A stretch of 61,094 nucleotides of DNA from Akkermansiaceae bacterium UBA956 (GCA_002293145.1 DBCO01000031.1:1-61094); one strand, 5' to 3'; numbered from the stretch's first letter, positions 1 through 8,850 are shown. Notes: generated from the letters alone by a model not told the origin. Made by a program: numbers and translations.

Positions 1-207
1 CAATGATTTTCGTTACCTTTTTTTGATTAATTCCAAATTAATCGACAAAAGCCACGTATTATCAATGTTTTTTCACAAAAAATAATTTTTCATTTTATTT
101 AAAAACCACTTTCCCAGCATCAATTTGCAATCTCCCCGCCTCAAATTCATCCGATAAAACTCCAATTACTATGATTCTAGTAGAAATTTTATTGCGTATT
201 TTCCGCT

Positions 208-912
208 ATGCATTTTCAACTCCACAACTTCCGTCTCTCCACAATCTACTTATGCAGCTACTTTGCTATCATAGGATGCAAGCAAAATGAGGATCGTGCT
301 AATCATGAAACATCCCTCCCCAACTATCGTGAGAGCCTATCGGAAGCTCCTCAGATCATTGCATGCGATCACAACCTCAGAATCTTGTTAGAAGGCGACA
401 TTGATCAATTGTATGCCAGTCTACAAAGCTCACAAGAGGGTAGTTGGATAGAACAAGCCCGTTACATCATTCGCCGGCTGCCTGACCAAGGGGAAACCCC
501 AATACCCAAAACAAAGAGCGCTTTTCAAGACGAGCGCTTATTCAGCGAGGTCAAGCATGGCACGAAGAATTACAGCAGCGTTACATTTTTTCATCAAAAG
601 TCGGGTCTATTGATCCACCGCATGCTTTGCGATCACCCAGGCTCACTGCATACGAGCGCACGAGACTATAATGCATCATCGCGCTCCCCTTCGCTTCTTG
701 TCGTTCCATTTGAGTCAACATTGGACATTCTCGACAATCAGCAGATGGTCAAAGGAGAAGGCGAGTGTGCCGTTGTAATCTCTATAGAGCAGGAAATCCA
801 GACACACTGGGCAAAGATATGCCATCTATATGATCCTGATGGAGGTAAATTTCCAGATGTCATAGGCGTGATTGAACAACTAGATCAGGAAGCGGCAGCC
901 AGCCTGAAATGA
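208..912 (+). CDS. Putative lipoprotein of unknown function
   Basis: I do not recognise this 234-residue protein. Its N-terminus has a hydrophobic stretch ending in AIIGC, which fits a lipobox with Cys24 as the lipidated residue, so it is probably exported and membrane-anchored. The rest is a mixed soluble sequence with no motif I can name. The ATG is preceded by about 200 bases of very AT-rich DNA that probably holds its promoter. It ends about 190 bases before ruvB and appears to be a single-gene unit. The coding call rests on the length of the frame and the signal-like N-terminus. Confidence 0.6.
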   Translation: MHFQLHNFRLSTIYLCSYFAIIGCKQNEDRANHETSLPNYRESLSEAPQIIACDHNLRILLEGDIDQLYASLQSSQEGSWIEQARYIIRRLPDQGETPIPKTKSAFQDERLFSEVKHGTKNYSSVTFFHQKSGLLIHRMLCDHPGSLHTSARDYNASSRSPSLLVVPFESTLDILDNQQMVKGEGECAVVISIEQEIQTHWAKICHLYDPDGGKFPDVIGVIEQLDQEAAASLK

Positions 913-1102
913 GTCCTGACAACTATGAATAAAGCCGTAATTACACACCCCTATTTTTCCTTGTCTCCACGTATTTTGAGGATGATGGCGGATTTTCAGC
1001 GTAAAGGCCGAAGTATTTCGCGAAAAAATCACATCCTCGGAAAATTTGCCTGCCATTTCCCTCAAAAATAGAGTGCAATCTGCCTACCCGCCCATTGTTC
1101 CC

Positions 1103-2134
1103 ATGCCGGAAAACTATTACCAACAAAACGCAACCGCACCGCAAACGACCTTCGATGTCTCGCTGCGGCCTCCCGCATTTTCGGAATTCATCGGCCAGGA
1201 AAAAGTCAAAGAGCGGCTGATCTTGATGGTGGATGCCGCCAAACTTCGCGGCGATGTGCTCACCCACGTGCTACTCTCGGGCCCGCCAGGATTAGGCAAA
1301 ACTACCCTGGCGAACATCGTCTCTCAAGCAGTGGGATCGACCTTGCACACCACCTCTGGACCGCAGATTGAAAAGGCCGGCGATCTTGCTGGTATTCTGA
1401 CGAATTTGCAAAAAGGTGACATTCTTTTTATCGATGAAATCCACCGCCTGCATCCTGCAATCGAAGAGTATCTTTACCCTGCGATGGAGGATTTCCGCCT
1501 TGATATCATCATTGATTCCGGCCCTTCTGCTCGCTCGATCCAGCTCAATCTGCCACGTTTCACTCTGGTCGGCGCGACCACACGTTCGGGAATGTTGACG
1601 GCACCGCTGCGCTCAAGGTTTGGCATTCTCAATCGACTCGATTATTACACCAAAGAAGAACTCACCGAGATCATCAAACGTTCAGCGGGACTGCTCGATG
1701 TGGAAATCGATCAAGCGGGAGCCCTCGAAATCGCCTCGCGATCACGCGGCACTCCACGCGTCGCCAATGCGTTGCTGCGTTGGGTGCGCGACTACGCACA
1801 AGTCAAGGCCAATGCCGTGATCAATGGCCCCGTAGCCGATGCCGCACTAGCGATGATCGAGATCGACAACGACGGTCTTGATGAAATGGACAAGCGCATT
1901 TTGGAAGCGATCATTTACAAATTCAATGGTGGCCCCGTGGGGCTGAATTCGCTCGCCGTCGCCGTCGGTGAAGATGCCTCGACGCTAGAAGAAGTACACG
2001 AGCCATTCCTGGTGATGCAAGGATTTCTCCAACGCACCCCGCGCGGTCGTGTCGCCATGGGTTCCGCCTATCAGAAAATCGGCGCACCCTTGCCGAAACC
2101 ATCAGCCAACGATCCACAAATCCCCTTGTTCTAA
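1103..2134 (+). CDS. ruvB: Holliday junction branch migration DNA helicase RuvB
   Basis: RuvB is the AAA+ motor that, with RuvA, drives branch migration of Holliday junctions during recombination and repair. The 343-residue product has the family layout: Walker A GPPGLGKT near residue 60, Walker B FIDEIH near 108, the sensor-1 GATTRSG near 156, and a C-terminal winged-helix domain with the RTPRGR motif. I place the start at the ATG giving MPENYY because the family normally begins a few residues before the conserved FIGQEKVKERL segment; the frame is open to 1046 but that extra part is not RuvB-like. No ruvA or ruvC is next to it. The Fur-family gene follows 14 bases downstream, so the two are probably cotranscribed. 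Confidence 0.97.
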   Translation: MPENYYQQNATAPQTTFDVSLRPPAFSEFIGQEKVKERLILMVDAAKLRGDVLTHVLLSGPPGLGKTTLANIVSQAVGSTLHTTSGPQIEKAGDLAGILTNLQKGDILFIDEIHRLHPAIEEYLYPAMEDFRLDIIIDSGPSARSIQLNLPRFTLVGATTRSGMLTAPLRSRFGILNRLDYYTKEELTEIIKRSAGLLDVEIDQAGALEIASRSRGTPRVANALLRWVRDYAQVKANAVINGPVADAALAMIEIDNDGLDEMDKRILEAIIYKFNGGPVGLNSLAVAVGEDASTLEEVHEPFLVMQGFLQRTPRGRVAMGSAYQKIGAPLPKPSANDPQIPLF

Positions 2135-2148
2135 CAAAAAAATCTGCC

Positions 2149-2577
2149 ATGCCTGAGAAAACCATCACCGAATTGATCGATCGCTGCCGCGCTACTGGAT
2201 TGCGCCGGACGAAAGCTCTCGAACAACTACTCATCACCTTGTTAGAACATGCACGCCCGATGACGCTCAACGAGCTAGCGCAGTCCGTGCGCCTCACCGA
2301 TCAATGCGACAAAGCCACGGTTTTTCGCCTGTTACAGCGCCTTACGACGATCGGCATCACCCGTCGACTCGGACTGCATGAGCGTGCTGCGTATTTCACT
2401 TTGCTGTTGCCAGGACGTCATCAAGATTACTTGATTTGCACTGAATGTGGCAGCATCGAGCCGATCAAAGCCCCCTGCCCTGTCCATCACTTGGAAGAAG
2501 AAATCCGCGAAAAAACCGGTTACAAAAACCTCTACCACGAACTGGAATTTTTCGGCATCTGCCCTGCCTGCGCCTAA
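2149..2577 (+). CDS. Fur-family metal-responsive transcriptional regulator
   Basis: This 142-residue protein has the Fur/Zur/PerR layout: an N-terminal winged helix (RRTKALEQLLITLLE, then DKATVFRLLQRL as recognition region) and a C-terminal dimerisation domain with HQDYLICTECG. The CTEC pair near residue 97 and the CPAC pair at the very C-terminus are the four cysteines of the structural zinc site. Such proteins bind DNA when metal-loaded and repress uptake genes. The sequence alone does not tell Fur from Zur or PerR; the short C-terminus leans slightly towards Zur. A feoAB iron-transport locus lies at 45.4 kb, but I could not see a convincing Fur box there. It lies between ruvB and the glycosidase, with short gaps. 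Confidence 0.88.
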   Translation: MPEKTITELIDRCRATGLRRTKALEQLLITLLEHARPMTLNELAQSVRLTDQCDKATVFRLLQRLTTIGITRRLGLHERAAYFTLLLPGRHQDYLICTECGSIEPIKAPCPVHHLEEEIREKTGYKNLYHELEFFGICPACA

Positions 2578-2594
2578 CTATTTTTGCTTTCGCC

Positions 2595-3662
2595 ATGTAC
2601 GGTCATCTTCTCATCATCGGTGTTGCTGGTCCTTCCTTAAGCGCTGAAGAAGCTTCTTTTTACCAGCGCATTCAACCTTCGGGCTTCATTCTTTTCTCAC
2701 GCAACATTGTTGACGCCCCACAAACACGCAAGCTTACCGATGACTTACGCGGACTGTTTTCCTACGAGCCCATCATCGCCATCGATCAAGAAGGCGGTCG
2801 CGTAACCCGAACTAAGGACATCGCTCCCGTTTGCCCATCGGCGGTGGATCTCGCGGCAAAAAACACACAGCATCTCATCGCTGAGGCAGGTTCTCTGACG
2901 GCGGATATATTGCGATTGTTAGGCTGCAATTTAAACTTCGCGCCGGTGCTCGACATCGATCATTTTCCCAGCCTCCAAAACGCTCTGCGCGAGCGCTGTT
3001 GGGGTGTGGAATCCCAATCGATCATCAATAATGCCGGGATGTGGAATCGCTGGCTGCGCAAACGTTCGATGCGCTCGTGTGCTAAACATTTCCCCTCCTG
3101 TGGTCTCGCCACCAGTGACCCGCATCACGATTTACCCATCGCGCAACTCGGTATCGATGAACTCCTGCGCAACGACATTTTACCCTACACCGCATTGATG
3201 CCTGAACTAGATGCCATCATGACCAGCCACGTGCGCTTTCCCCTTCTCGATGACGTGCATCCTGCATCGCTCTCTCCAAAAATCATCAACGGTTTCCTAC
3301 GTGGTCAGCTCGGTTTCGACAAACACCTAGTCCTAACTGATGACCTCGACATGGCAGCCATCGGCAAGGCTTACGGACGCGGACCAGATGTCGTGCAAGC
3401 CATCACCGCAGGCAACGACATCGCCCTGATCTGCCATGAAATCGTCAGTGCTGAAGTGGCTGTGAACGCGCTCAAAACATTGCCCATCAGCATCGTTGAT
3501 GATTCCCTGGCACGGATTGAAGCGTTTCGCAAAAAACTTTTTGCCCCGCTAAAATGGTCCACCGAGACCTGGCAAAAAACCTGTGCTGACATCGAAAAAC
3601 TCAGCGCCGAAGTGCCCTCCGCCACAGAAGTTAAAGCCCACTCACCCGTGGCAGATTATTGA
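2595..3662 (+). CDS. nagZ: Glycoside hydrolase family 3, NagZ-like beta-N-acetylglucosaminidase
   Basis: NagZ-type GH3 enzymes remove beta-1,4-linked GlcNAc from muropeptides in the cytoplasm during cell-wall recycling. The 355-residue single-domain length fits. Visible motifs are GFILFSRNI, AIDQEGGRV, the sugar-binding KH in AKHFP near residue 163, the His loop DPHHDLP holding the usual general acid/base, and the nucleophile Asp in TDDLDM near residue 248. One oddity is KHFPSCG where the family usually has KHFPGHG. I start at the ATG giving MYGHLL, 17 bases after the Fur-family stop; the frame is open further upstream but that overlaps the regulator. There is no signal peptide, which fits a cytoplasmic enzyme. 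Confidence 0.88.
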   Translation: MYGHLLIIGVAGPSLSAEEASFYQRIQPSGFILFSRNIVDAPQTRKLTDDLRGLFSYEPIIAIDQEGGRVTRTKDIAPVCPSAVDLAAKNTQHLIAEAGSLTADILRLLGCNLNFAPVLDIDHFPSLQNALRERCWGVESQSIINNAGMWNRWLRKRSMRSCAKHFPSCGLATSDPHHDLPIAQLGIDELLRNDILPYTALMPELDAIMTSHVRFPLLDDVHPASLSPKIINGFLRGQLGFDKHLVLTDDLDMAAIGKAYGRGPDVVQAITAGNDIALICHEIVSAEVAVNALKTLPISIVDDSLARIEAFRKKLFAPLKWSTETWQKTCADIEKLSAEVPSATEVKAHSPVADY

Positions 3663-3689
3663 AGATTCAATCCCCTTGAGCGCAAGCGA

Positions 3690-4979
3690 TCACTTAATCC
3701 CCACCCGCAACGCCTTGCGGATCGACTGCGTCATCGCGGTGTCCACACCCGCTTGTTGGGCATAAGATTTCCAGCGTTTGATAGAGCTGATGACCTCCTC
3801 CACAAGATCGTGAGCGCGGCGTTTTTTAATATCTGCTGCAGTCGCAGCAGCGAGCAAATCATCGCGCGTAAACCCATCGCGCTTGCCATGAAGCGCCATC
3901 TGGTGTTGCGAGGTCCACATGCCATTCGGATTGTAGGAATAAGTCACGTCAAAGGCCGGCGCTAGTCGCCACGTGCCGCTCCGATCCATCAGAAAAGCGA
4001 TATTTTTCGTGTGATCGTCCTGATTGCGCGCGATGATATTGAAGACAGCGCGGCGATACATTTGCTCCAATTCCTGTTGCGATAACTGCAACCTACGCCC
4101 CACCTGAAAGGCTTGCTCATACGAATAGGCGCCCGCTTGATTGAAATCATAGTGCGCCAGCGCACAGAGACTTTGCATGTGCAACTTGCCACCGTCATCT
4201 GGTCGATCAAAACGTTTGGTGAGAAAATGAGCACGGCCATTTTCCTCTAACAAATCGCATTCGCTCATCTCGATCCCCGCCGCAAGCGCCATCAAATGAT
4301 ACGCGTATTCGACACGACCATAGCCTAACGGATCTGCGAGTTCTTTGTCACGATTGGCGCTCACGCCATCGAACTTCAACAACCATGCAGAGAATCCAGG
4401 CGGCAATTCGATTTGACCCGAGCGCATTTCTCCGGTCTCACAATTCCATGCGACCACCGCCTTCGCACGCGCCCCGCCAGCCGAGGTGCCGACGCGTAAA
4501 ATCCGCGCCATGGCATCGGCCTTGTGCCGCGAGACCTTGATGCGCTCGCGGTCCGCCAACACCTCATTCGCCAGCGCGATCAAAAGCTGCAACTCGATCG
4601 CCTCATCGCGCTCCGCCACTCCTTCCGACGGCACAAATTCCAGTGCTCCCATCGCCCGCGATCCCAAATAACACAAGCGTTCCACCGGATGAAACGAAGC
4701 AGCATCGCGCCCCTGCAAAGCCAACCACTGATCGATCAATTTATTGCCAAAACGATCAGGCAAACAATCCGCCAACAAACCCGGCAAGCCCTTGAAGGTC
4801 TCACGTCTTAAATCCGGAAACACATAGCGTTGAGACATCGCCGGCATCATCAACGGTGCCACTTCCATGCCGCTGCGCAAAAAATTGGCATCATACTCAA
4901 ACACCGCACACTGCCGCTTGACCTCCCATGTGACGGCGGCGATACGCGTGCCATAAAGATGCACGGATGCCGTTTTCAT
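3690..4979 (-). CDS. hipA: HipA-family serine/threonine kinase toxin
   Basis: HipA toxins are protein kinases that phosphorylate targets such as glutamyl-tRNA synthetase and push cells into dormancy until restrained by HipB. The 429-residue protein has the N-terminal lobe with the ejectable P-loop-like segment VGTSAGGARAKAVV, and the catalytic core RNQDDHTKN, where Asp321 and Asn326 match the family's catalytic and metal-binding residues. A DVTYS segment follows as the second metal site. The key residues look intact, so the toxin is probably active. Its ATG overlaps the stop of the upstream antitoxin by four bases, which implies translational coupling. It runs towards the glycosidase gene, leaving 27 bases between the two stops. 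Confidence 0.92.
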   Translation of the reverse strand: MKTASVHLYGTRIAAVTWEVKRQCAVFEYDANFLRSGMEVAPLMMPAMSQRYVFPDLRRETFKGLPGLLADCLPDRFGNKLIDQWLALQGRDAASFHPVERLCYLGSRAMGALEFVPSEGVAERDEAIELQLLIALANEVLADRERIKVSRHKADAMARILRVGTSAGGARAKAVVAWNCETGEMRSGQIELPPGFSAWLLKFDGVSANRDKELADPLGYGRVEYAYHLMALAAGIEMSECDLLEENGRAHFLTKRFDRPDDGGKLHMQSLCALAHYDFNQAGAYSYEQAFQVGRRLQLSQQELEQMYRRAVFNIIARNQDDHTKNIAFLMDRSGTWRLAPAFDVTYSYNPNGMWTSQHQMALHGKRDGFTRDDLLAAATAADIKKRRAHDLVEEVISSIKRWKSYAQQAGVDTAMTQSIRKALRVGIK

Positions 4980-5350
4980 ACCTCATCCCCCCATTTCCAA
5001 TCCGTCGCCTTTTTCAGCGGACGTCCCGCATGCTTGCGCACCCGCTTGACACGATACGGAGTCTCTTCTTCCTGCAACAACAATGCCATCGGGCTGATTT
5101 CTGGCTCAGGCAAAAATTGATCGATCCACGCCAACGCCCGCAGAGCTCGCACCAGCGAGATCAATGTTTGCAACGAGCAACCTTGCCCATGCTCCACCGA
5201 AGTGATCGTGCGCCGCGCCACCCCAGCCCGAAGCGCTAATTCTGCCTGGCTCATGTTCATATCCAATCGACGGCGGCGGATGCGATCCCCCATTTCCACT
5301 TCGATTTGCTGGTTGCTCATGATTTCAATATTGTGTAGATTTATGCTCAT
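4976..5350 (-). CDS. hipB: HipB-like XRE-family antitoxin and repressor
   Basis: This 124-residue protein has a classic XRE helix-turn-helix (DRIRRRRLDMNMSQAELALRAGVARRTITSVEHG) and precedes hipA with a four-base overlap, so it is the cognate antitoxin and autorepressor. The start at 5350 is supported by an AGGAGGT ribosome-binding site seven bases upstream, unusually strong for this window; an alternative ATG at 5320 lacks this. The C-terminal tail after residue 85 is long and basic (RVKRVRKHAGRPLKK) and may contact HipA or DNA. The start codon itself lies in one copy of the putative operator repeat. Confidence 0.9.
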   Translation of the reverse strand: MSINLHNIEIMSNQQIEVEMGDRIRRRRLDMNMSQAELALRAGVARRTITSVEHGQGCSLQTLISLVRALRALAWIDQFLPEPEISPMALLLQEEETPYRVKRVRKHAGRPLKKATDWKWGDEV

Positions 5351-5480
5351 TACATTACCTCCTGTCTAAATATGAGCATAATTATGCACTTTGTCAATTT
5401 TATATTTTTCATCACGCCAAATATAATGAGCATAAATCCGCTCAAAGTTTATGCGAAATCAAAAGAATGTGCATAAAATT
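5341..5480 (-). promoter_or_regulatory. hipBA operator array (ATGAGCATAA-type repeats)
   Basis: Three copies of TGAGCATAA lie here: at 5341-5349 (inverted, covering the hipB start codon), 5372-5381 and 5426-5435. Three looser half-sites follow the same theme: TTATGCAC at 5382-5389, TTTATGCG near 5448-5455, and GTGCATAA at 5470-5477. The second exact copy and its looser partner face each other as an inverted pair. The stretch is AT-rich and lies directly upstream of the antitoxin, so it is most likely the operator bound by the HipB-like repressor. The link to HipB is inference. Confidence 0.6.
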
Positions 5481-5575
5481 GCTTGTTAATGAAAAAATGG
5501 ACCATTACCACAAGCGAAATGTTCTCAGGAAATTCCCTGCTTTTCTTTTCACGCGGAATCATCTAGGATTCGGCT

Positions 5576-6373
5576 GTGTTCATTCTCGCATTCATGGGTC
5601 GCTTGCTCTTGTCCTTCGTCGGTTATCTCGGGGAATTGACCGTGCTGGCTGGAGACACGGTCGAATCGCTATTTCGAGGCCACAAGCGTCCGCGTTTAAT
5701 TTTGCAACAACTCGCCGAGATTGGCTACCGATCACAACCCGTGGTGATGGTGACGGGGGCCTTCACCGGAGCTGTGCTCACGGCGCAGTCGTTATTTCAA
5801 TTTTCAAAATTCGGTATGGAAACCATGGGCGGTGCCTTAGTGAGTGTATCGATGCTGCGCGAGCTTGGACCGGTCGTGACAGGGTTGATGTTAGCGGGAC
5901 GCGTCGGCGCATCTGTGGCCGCAGAAATCGGCACAATGAAAGTCAGCGAACAAATCGATGCCTTACGCGTGATGAATGTGCATCCCATCGACTACCTCGT
6001 CACCCCGCGTTTCATAGCCATGCTGATTGCCATCCCACTGTTAATTGGTGAATCGGCAGCTCTCGGGATCATCACCTCAAATGCCGTTGGCATCCATGCG
6101 TTCGGCGTGGGTGAAGCGTATTGGAAGTATCAGATGGGCAATTTCACCGATCTAACCGATATCTCAATCGCGCTGATTAAAGGCATTGTTTTTGGCATGA
6201 TCATCATCATCGTCGCTTGCCATCAAGGCCTCACCGCGACACAAGGAGCCGCCGGAGTCGGGCGCGGCACCACCCGCGCGATGGTCTATTCCTCGCTGTT
6301 AATTCTGATCGCAAATTTTTTCCTCACCTTGTTACTCAACCTGATCTTCCCCGCCGGGGCCAGTCTTGGTTAG
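5576..6373 (+). CDS. mlaE: MlaE-family ABC transporter permease
   Basis: MlaE is the inner-membrane permease of the Mla system, which moves phospholipids between inner and outer membranes. The 265-residue protein shows the family signature from about residue 80: SMLRELGPVVTGLMLAGRVG, AAEIGTMKVSEQIDALRVM, followed by hydrophobic segments. The start is either the GTG at 5576, with an AGGA about nine bases upstream, or the ATG at 5594 giving MGRLLL. It stands alone: no MlaF ATPase or MlaD substrate-binding gene is adjacent, so partners must be encoded elsewhere. It reads away from the divergent hipBA pair. Confidence 0.9.
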   Translation: MFILAFMGRLLLSFVGYLGELTVLAGDTVESLFRGHKRPRLILQQLAEIGYRSQPVVMVTGAFTGAVLTAQSLFQFSKFGMETMGGALVSVSMLRELGPVVTGLMLAGRVGASVAAEIGTMKVSEQIDALRVMNVHPIDYLVTPRFIAMLIAIPLLIGESAALGIITSNAVGIHAFGVGEAYWKYQMGNFTDLTDISIALIKGIVFGMIIIIVACHQGLTATQGAAGVGRGTTRAMVYSSLLILIANFFLTLLLNLIFPAGASLG

Positions 6374-6393
6374 GAAGGATTCGGTTAAAAAAT

Positions 6394-6822
6394 CTAGCCA
6401 TCAACCCGCACGATCACCATGCTGCCCTCGGCGCAGAGTTGATCGAACTTTTTCACCGCGAAGGTATATTTCACCGAACTTTTTCCGACCACTTGCACCA
6501 CCAAGCGGATCTGCACTTCATCGCCGAAGGTTAGAGGCGCGCGATAATCGCAATCGATGTGCACACGTGGCCAACCGTGATTTCCTCCGATCACCGCAAT
6601 GCCTAGCGATGCAAAAAACAAGTGTTCGGCATCTTCCACATAGCGCAAAATCGCAGTGAAATGTACCCGACCACTCGCATCAGTATCAGAAAAACTCACG
6701 CATCGGGTTGCGTCAAACTGGTCGCCTTGCTGCATCATGAGCGATTCTAAATCGGCCACGGGCCGCTTGCCAATACGAGAATCACCAGATTTATGCATTT
6801 TATTGCTTCGAAGTTTTGACAT
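6394..6822 (-). CDS. Acyl-CoA thioesterase, 4-hydroxybenzoyl-CoA thioesterase family
   Basis: This is a single hot-dog-fold domain of about 142 residues. The segment FSDTDASGRVHFTAILRYVEDA matches the 4HBT active-site helix, with the Asp of DTDASG as likely catalytic residue. Such enzymes hydrolyse acyl-CoA thioesters; the substrate cannot be predicted. The frame stays open upstream to 7062, but that part overlaps the lpd gene on the other strand and is not domain-like, so I start at the ATG giving MSKLRSNK; a second ATG giving MHKSGD (6798) is also possible. It is divergent from lpd, with about 50 bases between them, and ends 20 bases from the mlaE stop. Confidence 0.82.
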   Translation of the reverse strand: MSKLRSNKMHKSGDSRIGKRPVADLESLMMQQGDQFDATRCVSFSDTDASGRVHFTAILRYVEDAEHLFFASLGIAVIGGNHGWPRVHIDCDYRAPLTFGDEVQIRLVVQVVGKSSVKYTFAVKKFDQLCAEGSMVIVRVDG

Positions 6823-6873
6823 TCGCCGCCGAGCACTGCATTTTACCCGCCGAACCATATAAATCATCTCATC

Positions 6874-8256
6874 ATGGCATACGATCTCATCGTCATTGGC
6901 GGCGGCCCTGCGGGCTACGTTGCTGCAATCCGCGCAGCTCAACTCGGAAAAAAAGTCGCAGTCGTCGAAGCGGACCGCGCTGGCGGCACCTGCCTCAACT
7001 GGGGCTGCATCCCGACCAAAGCTTTGCTGAAAAATGCTGAGCTCTACCACACTCTCGCACATCGCGCAGCCGAATTCGGCTTCAAAATCGAAGGATTTTC
7101 CTATGACTGGAGCTCCGTAATTGGTCGCTCACGCAAGGTATCCGATCGTCTCGCGAGCGGCATCGAGTATTTACTCAAGAAAAATAAAGTTGACTACGTT
7201 CGTGGTTTCGGCGCGATAACCGCTTCTGGAATAGTGGAAGTCACCGCCGCCGATGGCAGCAAACAAGTGCTCGCTACCGCGCACATCCTCATCGCCACTG
7301 GCTGCAAATCCCGTCCCCTTCCTCCCCTTCCCTACAACGGCACCACCGTCATTGGATCGAAAGAAGCCATGGTACTGCCGCAGCAACCGAAGTCGATGGT
7401 GATCATCGGCGCTGGCGCCATCGGCGTAGAATTTGCTTACATCTACAATGCCTTCGGCACCAAAGTCACCGTCGTCGAAATGCTGCCGCGCATGCTTCCC
7501 GTAGAAGACGACGAAGTCGGCGATGCACTCGAAAAATCCTTCATCAAACAAGGAGTTCGTTGCCTCACCAACACAAAAATCACCGCAACCAAAGATTGCG
7601 GCACCCACATCGAAATTTCCGTCGAGGGTCCCAAGGCCACCGAGACCATAATCGCCGATGTCTGCCTCGTCGCCATTGGCGTGCAGCCCGTATTGCCCGG
7701 CGGAATCCAGCCCGCCCTTAGCGAGCGCGGCTACATCAACGTTGATGCACGCTACCAAACCTCCATCCCCGGCGTTTACGCTGCGGGCGACATCACCGGC
7801 CCACCATGGCTCGCTCACACTGCTTCTTTCGAAGCCGTACAAGCCGTCGAAGGCCTCTACCTCGAAGGTCACACACCACGCAAAGTAAACAATTTTCCCG
7901 GTTGTACTTACTGCCACCCACAAGTGGCCTCCGTCGGCAAAACCGAGCGCGCCCTCAAGGAAGCTGGCATCGAATATACCGTCGGCAAGATTCCTTTCGC
8001 TGCCATCGGTAAAGCCATCGCCTCAGGCGAACCCGAAGGATTTGCCAAACTCCTCTACGGCAAAGAACACGGTGAGTTACTCGGCGCACACATCATCGGT
8101 GAGAACGCCACTGAACTCATCGCCGAAATGGGCCTGGCACTCGATCAAGAACTCACCGCCGAAGACATCCACGCCACGATCCACGCGCATCCCACCATGT
8201 CCGAGGTCATTCACGAAGCCACACTCGCCGCCGAAGGCCACGCGATCCACTTCTGA
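6874..8256 (+). CDS. lpdA: Dihydrolipoyl dehydrogenase (E3)
   Basis: This flavoenzyme reoxidises dihydrolipoamide in the 2-oxoacid dehydrogenase and glycine-cleavage complexes, passing electrons to NAD+. The 460-residue protein has all expected parts: FAD-binding GGGPAGYVAA at the N-terminus, the redox-active disulfide GGTCLNWGCIPTK near residues 40-50, NAD-binding GAGAIGVEFA near 173, a second FAD motif GVYAAGDITGPP, and the C-terminal HAHPTMSE with the catalytic His-Glu pair. No E1 or E2 genes are nearby, so it may serve several complexes. A hairpin terminator follows about 30 bases after the stop. Confidence 0.97.
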   Translation: MAYDLIVIGGGPAGYVAAIRAAQLGKKVAVVEADRAGGTCLNWGCIPTKALLKNAELYHTLAHRAAEFGFKIEGFSYDWSSVIGRSRKVSDRLASGIEYLLKKNKVDYVRGFGAITASGIVEVTAADGSKQVLATAHILIATGCKSRPLPPLPYNGTTVIGSKEAMVLPQQPKSMVIIGAGAIGVEFAYIYNAFGTKVTVVEMLPRMLPVEDDEVGDALEKSFIKQGVRCLTNTKITATKDCGTHIEISVEGPKATETIIADVCLVAIGVQPVLPGGIQPALSERGYINVDARYQTSIPGVYAAGDITGPPWLAHTASFEAVQAVEGLYLEGHTPRKVNNFPGCTYCHPQVASVGKTERALKEAGIEYTVGKIPFAAIGKAIASGEPEGFAKLLYGKEHGELLGAHIIGENATELIAEMGLALDQELTAEDIHATIHAHPTMSEVIHEATLAAEGHAIHF

Positions 8257-8284
8257 GCCAAGTTCGCGATCTCGCCCAAAACGC

Positions 8285-8310
8285 GCCACCTCAGAGGTCT
8301 GGCTTTTTTT
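8285..8310 (+). terminator. Rho-independent terminator after lpdA
   Basis: GCCA-CCT pairs with AGG-TC-TGGC (two-base bulge, three-base loop) and is followed by seven T residues. The position 30 bases after the lpdA stop fits a terminator for that gene. Confidence 0.6.
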
Positions 8311-8366
8311 GCATCGAAGGCCAGCAGGTATTTCAACGTTATAACGAAACCATCATGTAATAGAAA

Positions 8367-8618
8367 ATGAAGAAACAAATTGCGATCTATACCGTTACAG
8401 TTGTATCTGCATTCACGATAGGAAATACCTGCAACATCATAAGTAAGAGCCACCTTACGCTGCAGATGGAATCCAAGCTACATTATTGCAAATGCGTTGA
8501 AGGCCATCCAGCACTCTATCCTCGTTTTCTTGAGGCAGGAGCCGAAACCCCAAATGGCATTCACCAACAAACTGCGGCGTTGATTGCTGCACATCAAATA
8601 AAGCCAACTAAGTTTTAA
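8367..8618 (+). CDS. Small hypothetical protein with signal-like N-terminus
   Basis: I do not recognise this 83-residue frame. It begins MKKQIAIYTVTVVSAF, a plausible signal peptide or single membrane segment, and continues with a short soluble part holding three Cys residues. It lies between the lpdA terminator and a transposase relic, in a stretch that looks eroded, so it may be a remnant or a chance frame. No clear ribosome-binding site is present. Support is limited to the signal-like start. Confidence 0.3.
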   Translation: MKKQIAIYTVTVVSAFTIGNTCNIISKSHLTLQMESKLHYCKCVEGHPALYPRFLEAGAETPNGIHQQTAALIAAHQIKPTKF

Positions 8619-8850
8619 GGAATCTTTGTTCCGCAGGAAAAAACGGCGATCGAGCTTGGGAGAGCAAAGAGTTGCGGTTAGTGAGGTCTAGCATGGCGCT
8701 GACGGCCATGAAGAGCACTTCTCCGAAGTGATGAAGTTTATTGCCGCCGGTGCGCGGGTCTTCGATGACACAGAAGGAGTCGATGCAAGCGGCGAGGCCA
8801 CATGACCAGTTAGCCTCGTTAGGATTGCGAGGCATTCGAGCAGTTTGCAA
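8608..8850 (-). pseudogene. ISAs1-family transposase N-terminal relic
   Basis: The minus-strand frame carries the segment IEDPRTGGNKLHHFGEVLFM followed by AVSAML, the typical N-terminal motif of ISAs1 (H-repeat-associated) transposases: a DPR sequence, then His-rich and hydrophobic residues leading into the DDE domain. The match spans about 8689-8850, after which the sequence loses similarity and stops. A complete ISAs1 transposase is about 370 residues, so only a short N-terminal piece survives and no DDE residues remain. I did not find terminal inverted repeats or target duplications around it. Confidence 0.7.

Noticed and set aside
7171..7923. 250-codon minus-strand frame inside lpdA
   Set aside because: It is antisense to a complete, well-conserved gene and has Asp/Gly/Phe-rich composition without any motif.
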